Assembly (NCBI GenBank): GCA_030760725.1
Contig: JASWHV010000011.1
Location: 84,793,765 to 84,857,764, forward strand
DNA: 64,000 nucleotides
Source of the DNA: Neostapfia colusana
Taxonomy: Eukaryota > Streptophyta > Magnoliopsida > Poales > Poaceae
Direction of reading: 5' to 3'
Shown here: positions 31,480-44,600 of the stretch, in pieces
Layout of the letters: the number at the start of each line of letters is the position of its first letter
Numbering within the stretch: position 1 is the stretch's first letter
Made by a program: the position numbers and the translations under genes
Notes under the pieces: generated by a model
Database searches by the model: none
Seen by the model: the letters and a program-made list of their open reading frames with translations, nothing else
What the model was told of the DNA's origin: nothing

Positions 31480-34052
31480 TGTAAGGGCCTCAGGTTTGGC
31501 ACACATTTGAAGTGTTCATCACCACACCACACTAATTTTCACTCCATTCGGAGTTGATCTTGACATGAGCTAAGTGGGACGAATTCAAACTTTATTTGAA
31601 TTCAAAACTGAACTTGTGTTGAAATTCACTCAAACCGAACCCAATTTGAATTCTATTCAATTCAAATGGCTCAGGGGTGAATAATTTGAATCACCAGGGG
31701 TATTATGGGACTCACTGTTCACAACAGTGATTAGGAGTAAATTTCAGAGGTTAAAACCCCGGGTGGGACCCACATGTCATAGAGGGGAGGAGGGGAAACT
31801 TGCACCCAAAGTCAGAGTCTCGGTGGGAAATCCCACCGAGCAGCTGTCGGCTGTGCCACCGAGCAGCTACCGGCGCCACCAGCTGCTTCCCTCTCCGCGC
31901 GCTGGCGCCCAGGGCGGCTGTCTCGCGCCCCCACGCGACCGGCACCGCCTCAGCCGAGCGGGAGTCGGCCGGCTTTATCTTCTCGCGGGCAAACCCGAGC
32001 AGCGGCATTGTTTCTCGCCGCAGCTCTCTGCTCAATCGGGAAAACCAGCAAAACCATCTCCTCCTTGTCCCTGAGCTGCTAGACAGCCACCTGAGCTCGC
32101 ACTTCACCTCCCCAACGCCAGAGACCCCGAGCTCCGACCTCCTTTGCCCAAAGACGATCGCCACTGCAGCCACCTAGCCTCAGCCGAGAGTCAGGCGCCC
32201 GTGGGCAGCGTTCCACAGGCATTTTCACGGTCCAGCGAGAGAGACAACAGGAGCGCACGACCACCGTGCTGCTCTCCTCCAAGTCTGGAAGCCAACCGTG
32301 AAGAATCTGCAGAGAATTTCCAGTTTTTGCTCCGGCGACCGTAAACCGAGCTTCCGGTACGGTTTCTTTAAATTCTCGCTCTATGATCTTTCGGAGGTCA
32401 TCAAATCTTGCACATAGATGCTGGACTAGCCGGCGATCAAGTTCTTTTCTGCATCCGTAGCGTGAAACTTTCTAGGAGTAACGAATTTCGAGCTCGATCG
32501 AGGGCGGTCATGGCGGGCACGATCGGTCACATGGTGCCGACCGACTTGCCGCCATCTCTGAACCGTTTTGACACCTTGTCGAGCTTCCTAGAGGTATACT
32601 GATGCTGTAGGGCCGTTTGTTCGAGGTGTTGGCGGGTTTAGAAACCACGGTCGACGGTGCCGAACCTCAACCGAGGCCGCGGCACGTCGTCGAACTACTT
32701 CCGGTCACCCCCAGCCCGACCTGTCACGCCAGACGTGTTCCTCGACGTCAACAAACCCCTGGCGGCGAGTTTCAGACCATGGGAGGTCCGGCAGCGGCGA
32801 GCCCCGAGTCTGCTCCGGCGAGGTCGGCGGCGCGGGCGCGGGAGAACGGCGGGAGGAAAACGAAGCCGGCTGGCCCACGTGTCAGCGGCTGAAGAATTTA
32901 AATCGGGATCGGGTGGCCAGGGATCGGCTGCGCTGGCGTGCAAATACCCTGTGAGCTCCGGTGTGCTGGACACCTCCGTGCTCGACATGTGTGGTATCTC
33001 CGGTGTGCCGGACACCTCCGCGCTAGACACGTGTCCCCGCGGGCCCCGAGAGTTTAAACTCATCCCCCGATTTTCAGAATTCTTCCAAACTTCAAATCCT
33101 CATAACTTTGGCTAGAGAGCTCCAAATCGGGTGAACCAAATTTTGTTGGATTCAGCTCTCTGAGCACTTTCCAGCAATACCAAATTCAGCTCATGAAAGT
33201 GAATAGTTTTCCAGAATTAAATCCCTAAAGTTTAAACTGTTGGGAATTTTATCTGGAGAACTACTTTATGAAAAATTCTGAAATTTGGCTGAAAGGTTCA
33301 TTGAAAAATCCCTGAATCCCAGTAAAATTTTCAGACTCATCCAAGTTCATTTAGTTACCCTAATTGGGTGATTAAGGGGACTTCCCAGAAAAAATAGAAA
33401 AATGTACAGAAACATTTTTCAGATTTTCTCCAATCTTAATTAGAACATAACTTTCTGTAGGATTCTTCAACTGACATGAAACCAATTTCCTTAGAACCGT
33501 CCTAAATTCTAGTTTCCAGAAAGTAATGGTGGGAGCCATGAAAAACCCTAGAATTACTTAGGGGCTCAATTATTGACCAAAGGGGCTTTTATTTGTACAA
33601 GGTTCAATTGAACTTTGTTTCAAATAAAACTTGGGCACAACTCGGGTTAGACCCCTACCAATCCACCATAAAAATTTCAGAACCAAAGGGGAGGGCTAGC
33701 TAGAGTTATTAGCAATTATGTATTTAAGTTCACACATTGCATGTAAATTTACATGTAGTATTGTATTCAACGTGTAGCCATTGAAGAAGAGACCCCGGAA
33801 GTGCTGGATTTCCTCCTTCCGGAAGAGGAACTAACCCCTGACCAGCAGCAACAAGGCAAGCCCCGGTTTGCATTAACCTTTTTATATGTTTTATTTTGTT
33901 TACATGTGTCATATGAAGTATGTATGTGCATTAGGTATAGGATGAATGAAACCCCACTTGCATAACCAAAGGTTCCTAGAAGAGTGAGGGTAGTGTTTAG
34001 AACATCGAGTAGAAAGGCTATGTTTAAAGATTCATAGGGCTTCAGTACAAGT

Positions 34053-34073
34053 CGAGTAGTTGGAATCTACTCG
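34053..34073 (+). other. Conserved hairpin in LTR of element G
   Basis: CGAGTAG, loop TTGGAAT, CTACTCG: a perfect 7-base stem with a 7-base loop. It also occurs at 44212-44232 and 22690-22710 (minus), and with one stem mismatch in the otherwise diverged LTR of A at 7135-7155. Confidence 0.7.
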
Positions 34074-35054
34074 CGAGATAGGCTTGGGACACACGGGTTC
34101 GGTTGAGGGATGTGAGATCACTTTAGTAATGAAAATGAGACTAGGCAGGGGCTAGGGCGCAGCAAGAGAGAGTCTTGTTTGCGCGGCCCTGCCCGTGTCG
34201 ATTGAGGACCGATCCGTGTGCGGCCCTGCTGAACAAGTATTGAACGTACCGAAGGCATATCAGATATATGGGCCCCGATAAACCGATGTAGCCTAAACCT
34301 CCGGGCGTCGAGGCATAACGCACCGATTTATAGGTGTAGGCTGAGGGCAGCAAGGTGGAAATCTGCCAACGGGCATAGAGAGATGCTCCGTGTGGGGAAC
34401 CTCCTGCTCGTTTCGGTGCGACCGGTTCGACGTTTGGGCTGTTGGGTGAAAGGTTGTCCCGTACGACATCGAGTGAGCGTGCTGTGCAGCTCCACGGATG
34501 GGCGTACGTGACGTGCTCTTTGGGTTTCCCTGCAGGTGTATATCGAGTCGATTCGCCGTCCCTCGTGGTGACGAGTACCGCTTGTTCACTGCGTCGTAAC
34601 GTAGACTAATGAATGAAATGTTATGATTCAATATTGCTGTTATGATATAATTGTATTATTACATGTGTGCCACCAAATACTGCTTACTAAATTTCAGGTT
34701 TCATAAACTGTTTAACTTGTTGCTAAAAAATGAACTAAGGATGAACTTGTAGGCGTGTCCTTTTGCTGCAACATTACTATCCTATGTCCATTGTACCCCT
34801 TATGTAGAGTTTCATGCTTAGGTGAGTCGGTTAAGCCTTGCTGAGCCTTCGTGCTCACGGTTGCTGCTTAAGTGTTTTTCAGGTGAGGAGCCACCCACGG
34901 ACTCGGAGTACGAGTCCACTGGCGAGGGTTACCCTCCGTCGGGGACCACGGCTGAGTGGGAGCCGTACACGCCGCGCTGAGCTGAGGAGTGCAGCTAGTG
35001 TGGGTTGCCCTAGGGCTGGGCAACCACTTTTGCTAGATAGGCGGGCGTGAGTTG

Positions 35055-35083
35055 TATAAAAGAAACTTCCGCTGTGTAATAAA
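35055..35083 (+). promoter_or_regulatory. Candidate TATA box and AATAAA signal in G 5' LTR
   Basis: TATAAA at 35055-35060 and AATAAA at 35078-35083 lie about 155-180 bases before the LTR end. The 3' LTR has the same pair at 45214-45219 and 45237-45242. That would give a short R-U5 region. The two motifs are close together, so which one acts is uncertain. Confidence 0.45.
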
Positions 35084-35240
35084 GACCCTAGTTTGTAACT
35101 GAGAAGTGTACTACTTTGTACATTCAGTTTGTTTTTCCCATGTAATATAATGTGTTCTTATGACGTGTGCTGTCGGGTGTCGCATCGCGCGGCACCACCC
35201 TCTGCAATCCTGGATGAGCGGATTCCGGTCCGCCACAGCC

Positions 35241-35252
35241 TGGTACCAGAGC
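35241..35252 (+). other. Primer binding site of element G (initiator Met tRNA type)
   Basis: TGGTACCAGAGC lies three bases after the LTR end. It matches the usual plant site TGGTATCAGAGC except for one C in place of T. Confidence 0.8.
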
Positions 35253-37084
35253 TGCATTGGGGATAGCACAGTACTTAAGGACTGCATTATGGGGAAAACT
35301 TAGGTATACGGTGAGGATTCGGTAGTTGCCCAAGTAAGGACTATATTAGCATAGTTACTTAAAGTGGCAAAGACTAACCTATGTGTTATAATTCTGAATT
35401 TTCATTATGTAACGACGCACCTACACTCTGGTAAGTATGGTAAGGAACGCCACCGAAAGCGGTTCAATTTCGGTTAGCTCCCCCTGACGAGGAACGTGGT
35501 TCAGGGATTGATCTCACAGCTTGGTGTGAGACGTCAATATGAACTCTTGGACTCGTCATGTCCCTGAGTTCATATGAAACGCTGATCCCTAGCGTGCATT
35601 AGGCAAGTAAGTGGAGACCCCATCGCATGGTCAGTAACGCGAGAGTGTGTTCGTCTGGAAATAGCCCAGGAGGACATACGCAGCGCTTGCCATCGGCGTG
35701 CCCTGCAGGGCAGTAGGTGGTATCTGTTGGGTTGATAACATTCCCAACCGTGACGACCCGTTCATGACCTACTCGGGTTCCCAGTCGTGTGGTGTTGAAA
35801 CACGATCACGTACCTTGAGACGTGACCTAGCTCAAGGACGGCCGTATGGAAATGATACGGGCGTTTGTATTTACTTTCAAATATGGTACTGCCTGAAATG
35901 GAAACAAACCCTTGAGTGCACCATTATTGTGTGGTCTTCTGCAGGTACTAACCACGTATGTATCCGTGTAGCAAACATGTGCGAGAGACCGTTTAGTGCC
36001 ACACTTGAGACGTATATGCCGGTATGATCCGGTTAGGATTTTCTTTTGTGAGGAACGTAGTACCAAGTTATTGTAGGCATATGCATGCAAAATAATGAGA
36101 ACAAAGAGTTAAAATCTATAGGTTCAACATTTAGGACCCTGGTTGGGTATAAGAATGGGATAGTGGGGCAGGATAGCCAAAGGGATGAAAAACAGAGTGC
36201 TCTGCTTTGGACAGCAAGTTTGCTGATCTTCCACAGGGTATAACTCACAGGTCCTTTAGCCAGAGAGGTGTGCTATATAGTTCTGGAAAGGTATTTAAGT
36301 ACTCTACCACTTTGTTGTAGACTTCCAGAACTGAAACTCAACTTAAGATGGCTTAAATCCCAGAGACATGTAACTGTCCAGAACTAGGACAGTGTTAAAA
36401 CATTCTCTGGACTGTTCTGTTTTTCAAGGATAACTCCCAGTAGAAAAATTTAAATTTTCATATGATACCTCCTTTGAAAGAGTAGAAGATGTGTGACATC
36501 TTTGCAATTCAATGTTTCTGAAATTTCAGCACAGATTTCAGTGGAAACCAGAGTTGAAAACAGTAACTTCCAGAGGAGGTGCTGTTAAAATTCTTCCAGG
36601 AATTCTGCTGACTTTGAATTAGCATAACCTTTTTAACCAAAGCTGATCTGGGTGCAAATGAATACTCGTTGGAACGATACTGAAGTTGACTTTAACTTTG
36701 GTATTCAACTTGAGTCGTGAAACTGCCCAGAACCAGATCAAAACTTGGAATAGGTAGAAATTGGTCATTCTGACAGAAGAATGACAGTTGAACTCATTGG
36801 AGAGGGTGTTGTACCCTAAGGGTGGTATACGTGATGACAACGCGATAGTAATGTCTCGTAGAGACCAAACCTAGTTATGGTGAGCTTCCAAAGTGGAGGT
36901 TCATCAAGTTGGATTAAACTAGCTTGCATTTGGTCTGATAATGGTGTAGCTTGTGCAAAGTTATTACATTATCTACTTATGAGATATTTCGCATGTTTTG
37001 ATGTCATAATGTTTTTACGCCCAGTTTTATTGGTCTGCATGCAACAATGCTGCGGGACTGATGATTATTGTCGTGTGGTTGCAG
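35253..37084 (+). other. 5' leader of element G
   Basis: About 1.8 kb between primer site and gag. It has scattered short ORFs with no recognisable domain and no sign of a gene. Confidence 0.7.
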
Positions 37085-40000
37085 ATGGTTCGCACTAGGA
37101 CCACGCACGAGGTTGGTGGCTCTAGCCAACAGGGAGGTGATGACTCCCAGCCACTGGCCTACGACAGCACCCCGCAGCCGCAGCCACCACCGCCGCCCCC
37201 GCTTACTCTAGCGGATGTGATAGCGGCATTGGTGGGAGGTCGTGAGGAGCAAAACGACCTGCTCTGCACGATCGTGCAGAATACGTCCCAGGCGGGGGGA
37301 CGTCAAGATAGAGGGCCTCGGGAGCCCCGTGATGTGTCGTACTCGGATTTCATGAGTACGCACCCTCCAGTGTTCACCGAAGCTGGGGAACCACTGGAGG
37401 CGGATAACTGGCTGCGGACCATCGAGTCCAAGTTCGGGCTGCTCCAATGTACGGAGCGGCAGAAGACTCTGTTCGCAGAACAGCAGCTCCACGGCGCCGC
37501 TGGTGCGTGGTGGCGAACTATGTCGCCTCACGTCCGGCTGGCGATGCCGTGGAATGGCAAGAGTTCCGGGAGGCGTTCCGCGCCTATAACATTCCTCCCG
37601 GAATCATGAAGAGGAAGTTCCAAGAATTCTTGGAGCTGAAGCAGGGCGGGAGGAGTGCCCACGACTACTCCCGTGCCTTCAACCATCTGGCGCAATACGC
37701 GTCAGACTATATCTCCACGGAGGAGAAGAAGAGGGAGCATTTCTATCGGGGGTTACACCCCAAAATGAAGACGCACCTCGTTCAGTGGAATCGCGGCACT
37801 TTCAATGACCTAGTCAATGCCGCGATTATGCAAGAGGATGCTCAGTGGGAGTTGGCATCTGAGCAGAGGAAGCGCAGCGCTCCACCTAGCAGCGGTGGTG
37901 GCGCACCCCAGAAGTACCGTATGGTGTATCGGACACCACCCGGCCAGCAGTGGCATCCACCGGCGCGACCTCAACGGTTCGGGGGACGTCCGTTCCAGTC
38001 GCCCTCGTTCCGTCCGCCGATGCCGCCACCAAGACAGCAACAGCAGCAGCAGACGGTATCCCGGGCGTTTCCACCACCACAACGCGCCCCAGGATTCCGT
38101 CCACCGATCAGCGGGGGACCGCCCCGTTTCACCTGCTTCACGTGTGGCCAGGTGGGCCACTTCACGAAGGACTGTCCCCAGGGGCAGCGGAGCAGCGGGC
38201 AAGCCCAGCTACAGGGCGGTGCTCGAGGCCGACCTCCGGTGAAGAAGGTTGGTCAGCGGACTGGAGGTGTCCGCAACCTCGACAATGAGGACGCCCCAGA
38301 GGGAGACAACGTGCTGGCGGGTACGTTTACTCTCAACCATCAAGCCATCGTCATACTTTTTGATTCTGGTGCAACCCACAACTTTATAAGTGCATCGTAC
38401 GTGGCTAAGCATCAGCTGGAAGCCTTTCCATCCGAGTGTTCGTATATGATCTGCTCGCCGGGAGGAAAGATTTCAGCAACGATGATGGTTCCAAAAGCAC
38501 CACTGTGCTTAGGTGGGAAGATATATCCCACCACTATGATTATCTTAGGGGGACAGAAGATTGATGCAATCTTGGGAATGTCATGGCTAAGCTACCATGG
38601 CGCTGTCCTGGAAACACTATCACGGACAGTTCACCTCAACTCTCCATTACACCATCCGCAGTCCCTCCTATTAGATAATCCAGTCCGGGAAGTTTCAGTG
38701 ATCAACAATACTGAAGCTCTCAAGTTAGAAGACATTCCCGTAGTCCGGGAGTATCCCGACGTGTTCCCGGATGATCTTCCGGGCATGCCACCTGAGCGGG
38801 ATGTCGAGTTCAAGATCGAGCTCGCACCCGGGACTACACCCATATCACGGAGACCATACAAAATGGCTCCAAAAGAGCTGGCTGAACTGAAAGAACAGCT
38901 CAATGACCTGTTGAGCAAGGGTTTCATTAGGCCGAGTTCCTCGCCTTGGGGATGCTCGGCGCTATTCGTGAAGAAGAATGATGAGACCCTGAGGCTGTGT
39001 GTGGATTACCGGCCGCTCAACGCCGTCACCATCAAGAATAAGTACCCACTGCCCCGCATCGACATATTGTTTGATCAACTTGTGGGTGCCAGTGTGTTCT
39101 CCAAGATGGACCTTCGCTCTGGATATCATCAGATAAAAATCCGGGCAGAGGATATTACGAAGACGGCATTCTCGACGAGATATGGACTATATGAATATCT
39201 CGTCATGTCATTTGGTCTCACAAATGCTCCAGCCCATTTCATGTATCTCATGAACTTGGTGTTCATGCCGGAGCTGGACAAGTTCGTGGTAGTGTTCATC
39301 GACGATATCTTGGTTTACTCCAAGACGGAAGCCGAACATGCCGAACACTTGCGGATCGTTCTTCAACGATTGCGAAACCACAAGCTCTACGCCAAGTTCA
39401 GCAAATGCGAATTTTGGATCAGCCAAGTGCCATTCTTGGGACATATCATCTCAGCGGAAGGCATTGCGGTTGACCCAAGCAAAATAGAGCAAGTGCTGAA
39501 ATGGAAAGCTCCCACTTCAGTTCATGAAGTCAGAAGCTTCCTCGTGTTAGCGGGATACTACCGGAGATTCATTACAAGTTTCTCCAAGCTCGCTAAGCCG
39601 ATGACAGAATTGCTGAAGAAAGGGACGAAGTATGTTTGGAACACGGCGTGTGAAGAAGCGTTCCAAGCATTGGTGAAGCATCTCACAACAGCCCCGGTGT
39701 TAGCTCAGCCGGATACAACAAAGCCCTTCGACGTGTATTGTGACGCGTCCGGTATTGGGCTTGGCTGTGTGTTGATGCAGGGAGGACGTGTGGTCGCTTA
39801 TGGCTCACGCCAACTTCGGAACCATGAGCAGCACTACCCGACTCATGATCTTGAGCTTGCTGCCGTGATGTTGGCACTGAAAATGTGGAGGCACTATCTC
39901 CTGGGGAATCTGGTGCATCTCTACACCGACCACAAGAGCTTGAAATACATTTTCACCCAGAAGGAGCTGAACATGAGGCAACGGAGGTGGTTAGAATTAA

Positions 40001-41615
40001 TCAAGGACTATGAAATTGAGATTCACTACCACCCCGGCAAGGCGAATGTGGTTGCCGACGCGCTGAGTCGGAAATCACATGTCCATCACCTCACCATTAC
40101 ACCGGTGGAGGAGGAAGAGCCAAGTTTATACTTGGTTCCTTATGGATCGCTGTACAACCTTGCCCTCATCCCTACTATTAGGGAGGACATCATTGCAGCT
40201 CAGAAGGATGATAAAGGCATGGCACATCTCTGGAGACGGATAGACAACGGGGAAATCAAATGTTTCCGGAAGGATGATGAGGGGACGCTGTGGTTCAATG
40301 ACCGCATAGTCGTGCCCCGAGATATGGAGTTGAGGAAAAAGATCCTCGATGAAGCTCACTTGTCTAAATACTCCATTCATCCGGGCAGCAACAAGATGTA
40401 CCAAGATTTGAAAAAGAAATTTTGGTGGACATGGATGAAGCGGGAAGTAGCGAAGTACGTATCAGAGTGTGATACGTGCTGACGAGTGAAGGCTGATCAC
40501 ATGAAGAAATCAGGGCTATTGCAACCCCTGAAGATCCCGGCATGGAAATGGGAAAATGTGAGCATGGATTTCATTGTGGGATTACCCCTAACATCCAACA
40601 AGCATGATTCCATATGGGTAATCGTTGATCGGTTAACCAAGACGGCTCATTTCATCCCAGTGAATACACGTTACAATGCTGGCAAATATGCGGAGCTATA
40701 CATAGCGAAGATTCTATGCCTATACGGGGTACCCAAGACCATTGTCTCAGATCGAGGTGCATTATTGTATCTCGCTTTTGGGAGCAGTTACACCCTGCAT
40801 TGGGTACTAAGTTGATCAGGAGCTCCGCCTATCACCCTCAGACAGATGGCCAAACAGAGAGGGTGAATCAAGTTCTGGAAGACATGTTGAGAGCATGTGC
40901 CATCCACCATGGTAGGAACTGGGATGATCACCTACCATTGGCGGAATTCTCGTACAACAATGGCTATCAGGCGAGCATCAAGATGGCACCCTACGAAGCT
41001 CTCTATGGTCGCAAATGCCGCACCCCATTAAATTGGTGCGAGTCCGGTGAAAGGGTCACATTCGGGGTTGATGTGGTGAACGACGCCGAGGAGCGCGTTC
41101 GGACAATTCAAGCCAATTTGAAGGCCGCTCAATCCCGGCAAAAGAGCTACGCTGATAAGAGGCGTAGACCGTTGCACTTTGACGTTGGGGAACACGTGTA
41201 CCTCCGCGTGTCTCCGATGAAGGGCGTGCACCGGTTCGGCGTCAAGGGGAAGCTCGCTCCCCGTTTTATTGGACCCTATACTATCACCGAGAAGTGTGGA
41301 CCAGCAGCGTATAGATTGGAGCTACCGACATCTCTTGTTGGTGTCCATGATGTTTTCCATGTTTCGCAACTGCGAAAATGTTTGAAGCATACAGCTGCTG
41401 TTCCTACCGAAGACATCGGCGAGTTGAAACCGGATTTAACATATGATGAGTATCCGGTAGAAATCCTTGATGAGAAAGCCCGAACCATGCGTAGCAGAAC
41501 GTTGTGGTTCTACAAGATCCTCTGGAGTAACCACACCGTGGAAGAAGCGACGTGGGAGAGCGAGGAATTCCTTCGTTCAAATTACCCGGAGTTCATGGCT
41601 TCTCAACACGAGTAA
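37085..41615 (+). pseudogene. gag-pol: Element G gag-pol polyprotein, three lesions
   Basis: It starts MVRTRTTHEVGG at 37085. Gag has the GAWW and LAQYASDY core, a Pro/Arg/Gln-rich region and one CCHC knuckle, CFTCGQVGHFTKDC (about 38127-38177). Protease LFDSGATHNFIS is near 38359, RT MDLRSGYHQ near 39106 and FIDDILVYS near 39296, RNase H DVYCDASG near 39730. Integrase has CDTC at 40468-40479, IVDRLTK near 40620, VSDRG near 40745 and DGQTERVNQ near 40845, so all three catalytic acids are present. A chromodomain-like tail (WSNHTVEEATWE) ends at 41615. Lesions are a frameshift near 37510 in gag, TGA 40480-40482 after CDTC, and a frameshift near 40768 in the integrase core. Gag and pol otherwise share one frame. 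Confidence 0.93.
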
Positions 41616-41668
41616 GTCCCTACTACATCGCTATCTCTTCCTTTGTAATCTCGGGACGAGATTCTTTT

Positions 41669-41681
41669 AAGGGGGGAGGAA
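41669..41681 (+). other. Polypurine tract of element G
   Basis: AAGGGGGGAGGAA abuts the 3' LTR start. Confidence 0.85.
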
Positions 41682-44600
41682 TGTAAGGGCCTCAGGTTTG
41701 GCACACATTTGAAGTGTTCATCACCACACCACACCAATTTTCACTCCATTCGGAGTTGATCTTGACATGAGCTAAGTGGGACGAATTCAAACTTTATTTG
41801 AATTCAAAACTGAACTTGTGTTGAAATTCACTCAAAACTGAACTTCTATTCAATTCAAATGGCTCAGGGGTGAATAATTTGAATCACCAGGGGTATTATG
41901 GGACTCACTGTTCACAACAGTGATTAGGAGTAAATTTCAGAGGTTAAAACCCCGGGTGGGACCCACATGTCATAGAGGGGCGGAGGGGAAACTTGCACCC
42001 AAAGTCAGAGTCTCAGTGGGAAATCCCACCGAGCAGCTGTCGGCTGTGCCACCGAGCAGCTACCGGCGCCACCAGCTGCTTCCCTCTCCGCGCGCTGGCG
42101 CCCAGGGTGGCTGGCTCGCGCCCCCACGCGACCGGCACCGCCTCAGCTGAGCGGGAGTCAGCCGGCTTTATCTTCTCGCGGGCAAACCCGAGCAGCGGCA
42201 TTGTTTCTCGCCGCAGCTCTCTGCTCAATCGGGAAAACCAGCAAAACCATCTCCTCCTTGTCCCTGAGCTGCTAGACAGCCACCTGAGCTCGCACTTCAC
42301 CTCCCCAACACCAGAGACCCCGAGCTCCGACCTCCTTTGTCCAAAGACGATCGCCACTGCGGCCACCTAGCCTCAGCCGAGAGTCAGGCGCCCGTGGGTA
42401 GCGTTCCACAGGCGCTTTTACGGTCCAGCGAGAGAGACAACAGGAGCGCACGACCACCGTGCTGCTTTCCTCCAAGTTTGGAAGCCAACCATGAAAAATC
42501 TGCAGAGAATTTCCAGTTTTTGCTCCGGCGACCGTAAACCGAGCTTCTGGTACGGTTTCTTTAAATTCTCGCTCTATGATCTTTCGGAGGTCATCAAATC
42601 TTGCACATAGACGCTGGACTAGCCGGCGATCAAGTTCTTTTCTGCATCCGTAGCGTGAAACTTTCTAGGAGTAACGAATTTCGAGCTCGATCGAGGGCGG
42701 TCATGGTGGGCACGATCGGTCACATGGTGCCGACCGACTTGCCGCCATCCCTGAACCGTTTTGACACCTTGTCGAGCTTCCTAGAGGTACACTGATGCTG
42801 TAGGGCCATTTGTTCGAGGTGTTGACGGGTTTAGAAACCACGGTCGACGGTGTCGAACCTCAACCGAGGCCGCGGCACGTCGTCGAACTACTTCCGGTCA
42901 CCCCCAGCCCGACCTGTCACCCCCGATGTGTTCCTCGATGTCAACAAACCCCTGGCGGCGAGTTTCAGACCATGGGAGGTCCGGCAGCGGCGAGCCGGCG
43001 AGCCCCGAGTCTGCTCCGGCGAGGTCGGCGGCGCGGGCGCGGGAGAACGGCGGGAGGAAAACGAAGCCGGCTGGCCCACGTGTCAGCGGCTGAAGAATTT
43101 AAATCGGAATCGGGTGGCCAGGGATCGGCTGCGCTGGCGTGCAAATACCCTGTAAGCTCCGGTGTGCCGGACACCTCCGCGCTCGACACGTGTCCCTGCG
43201 GGCCCCGAGAGTTTAAACTCTTCCCCCGATTTTCAGAATTCTTCCAAACTTCAAATCCTCATAACTTTGGCTAGAGAGCTCCAAATCGGGTGAACCAAAT
43301 TTTGTTGGATTCAGCTCTCTGAGCACTTTCCAGCAATACCAAATTCAGCTCATGAAAGTGAATAGTTTTCCAGAATTAAATCCCTAAAGTTTAAACTGTT
43401 GGGAATTTTATCTGGAGAACTACTTTATGAAAAATTCTGAAATTTGGCTGAAAGGTTCATTGGAAAATCCCTGAATCCCAGTAAAATTTTCAGACTCATC
43501 CAAGTTCATTTATTTACCCTAATTGGGTGATTAAGGGGACTGCCCAGAAAAAATAGAAAAATGTACAGAAACATTTTTCAGATTTTCTCCAATCTTAATT
43601 AGAACATAACTTTCTGTAGGATTCTTCAACTGACATGAAACCAATTCCCTTAGAACCGTCCTAAATTCTAGTTTCCAGAAAGTAATGGTGGGAGCCATGA
43701 AAAACCCTAGAATTACTTAGGGGCTCAATTATTGACCAAAGGGGCTTTTATTTGTACAAGGTTCAATTGAACTTTGTTTCAAATAAAACTTGGGCACAAC
43801 TCGGGTTAGACCCCTACCAATCCACCATAAAAATTTCAGAACCAAAGGGGAGGGCTAGCTAGAATTATTAGCAATTATGTATTTAAGTTCACACATTACA
43901 TTTAAATTTACATGTAGTATTGTATTCAACGTGTAGCCATTGAAGAAGAGACCCCGGAAGTGCTGGATTTCCTCCTTCCGGAAGAGGAACTAACCCCTTA
44001 CCAGCAGCAACAAGGCAAGCCCTGGTTTGCATTAACCTTTTTATAAGTTTTATTTTGTTTACATGTGTCATATGAAGTATGTATGTGCATTAGGTATAGG
44101 ATGAATGAAACCCCACTTGCATAACCAAAGGTTCCTAGAAGAGTGAGGGTAGTGTTTAGAACATCGAGTAGAAAGGCTATGCTTAAAGATTCATAGGGCT
44201 TCGGTACAAGTCGAGTAGTTGGAATCTACTCGCGAGATAGGCTTAAGACACACGGGTTCGGTTGAGGGATGTGAGATCACTTTAGTAATGAAAATGAGAC
44301 TAGGCAGGGGCTAGGGCGCAGCAAGAGAGAGTCTTGTGTCCGCGGCCCTGCCCGTGTCGATTGAGGACCGATCCGTGTGCGGCCCTGCTGAACAAGTATT
44401 GAACGTACCGAAGGCATATCGGATATATGGGCCCCGATAAACCGATGTAGCCTAAACCTCCGGGCGCCGAGGCATAACGCACCGATTTATAGGTGTAGGC
44501 TGAGGGCAGCAAGGTGGAAATCTGCCAACGGGCATAGAGAGATGCTCCGTGTGGGGAACCTCCTGCTCGTTTCGGTGCGACCGGTTCGACGTTTGGGCTG

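Larger units (their letters stand above)
31480..35237 (+). repeat. 5' LTR of element G (3758 bp)
   Basis: It starts TGTAAGGGCC and ends TCCGCCACA at the primer site. It is 43 bases longer than the 3' LTR. Three indels explain this: an extra 42-base G-box unit near 32955-33040, 9 more bases near 31650, and 8 fewer near 32800. No gene is credited. Signals seen are a hairpin (34053-34073), TATA (35055-35060) and AATAAA (35078-35083). Confidence 0.93.

Noticed and set aside
34293..34631. 112-codon minus-strand ORF conserved in G's LTRs (also 44452-44790) and in D
   Set aside because: It is conserved only because the LTRs are near-identical copies. It has no domain, no independent conservation in A, and lies in LTR sequence.
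36250..36900. Possible structured or regulatory RNA in the leader of G
   Set aside because: The stretch is A/T-rich with repeated loose motifs, and I could not find a stable or conserved structure by reading.
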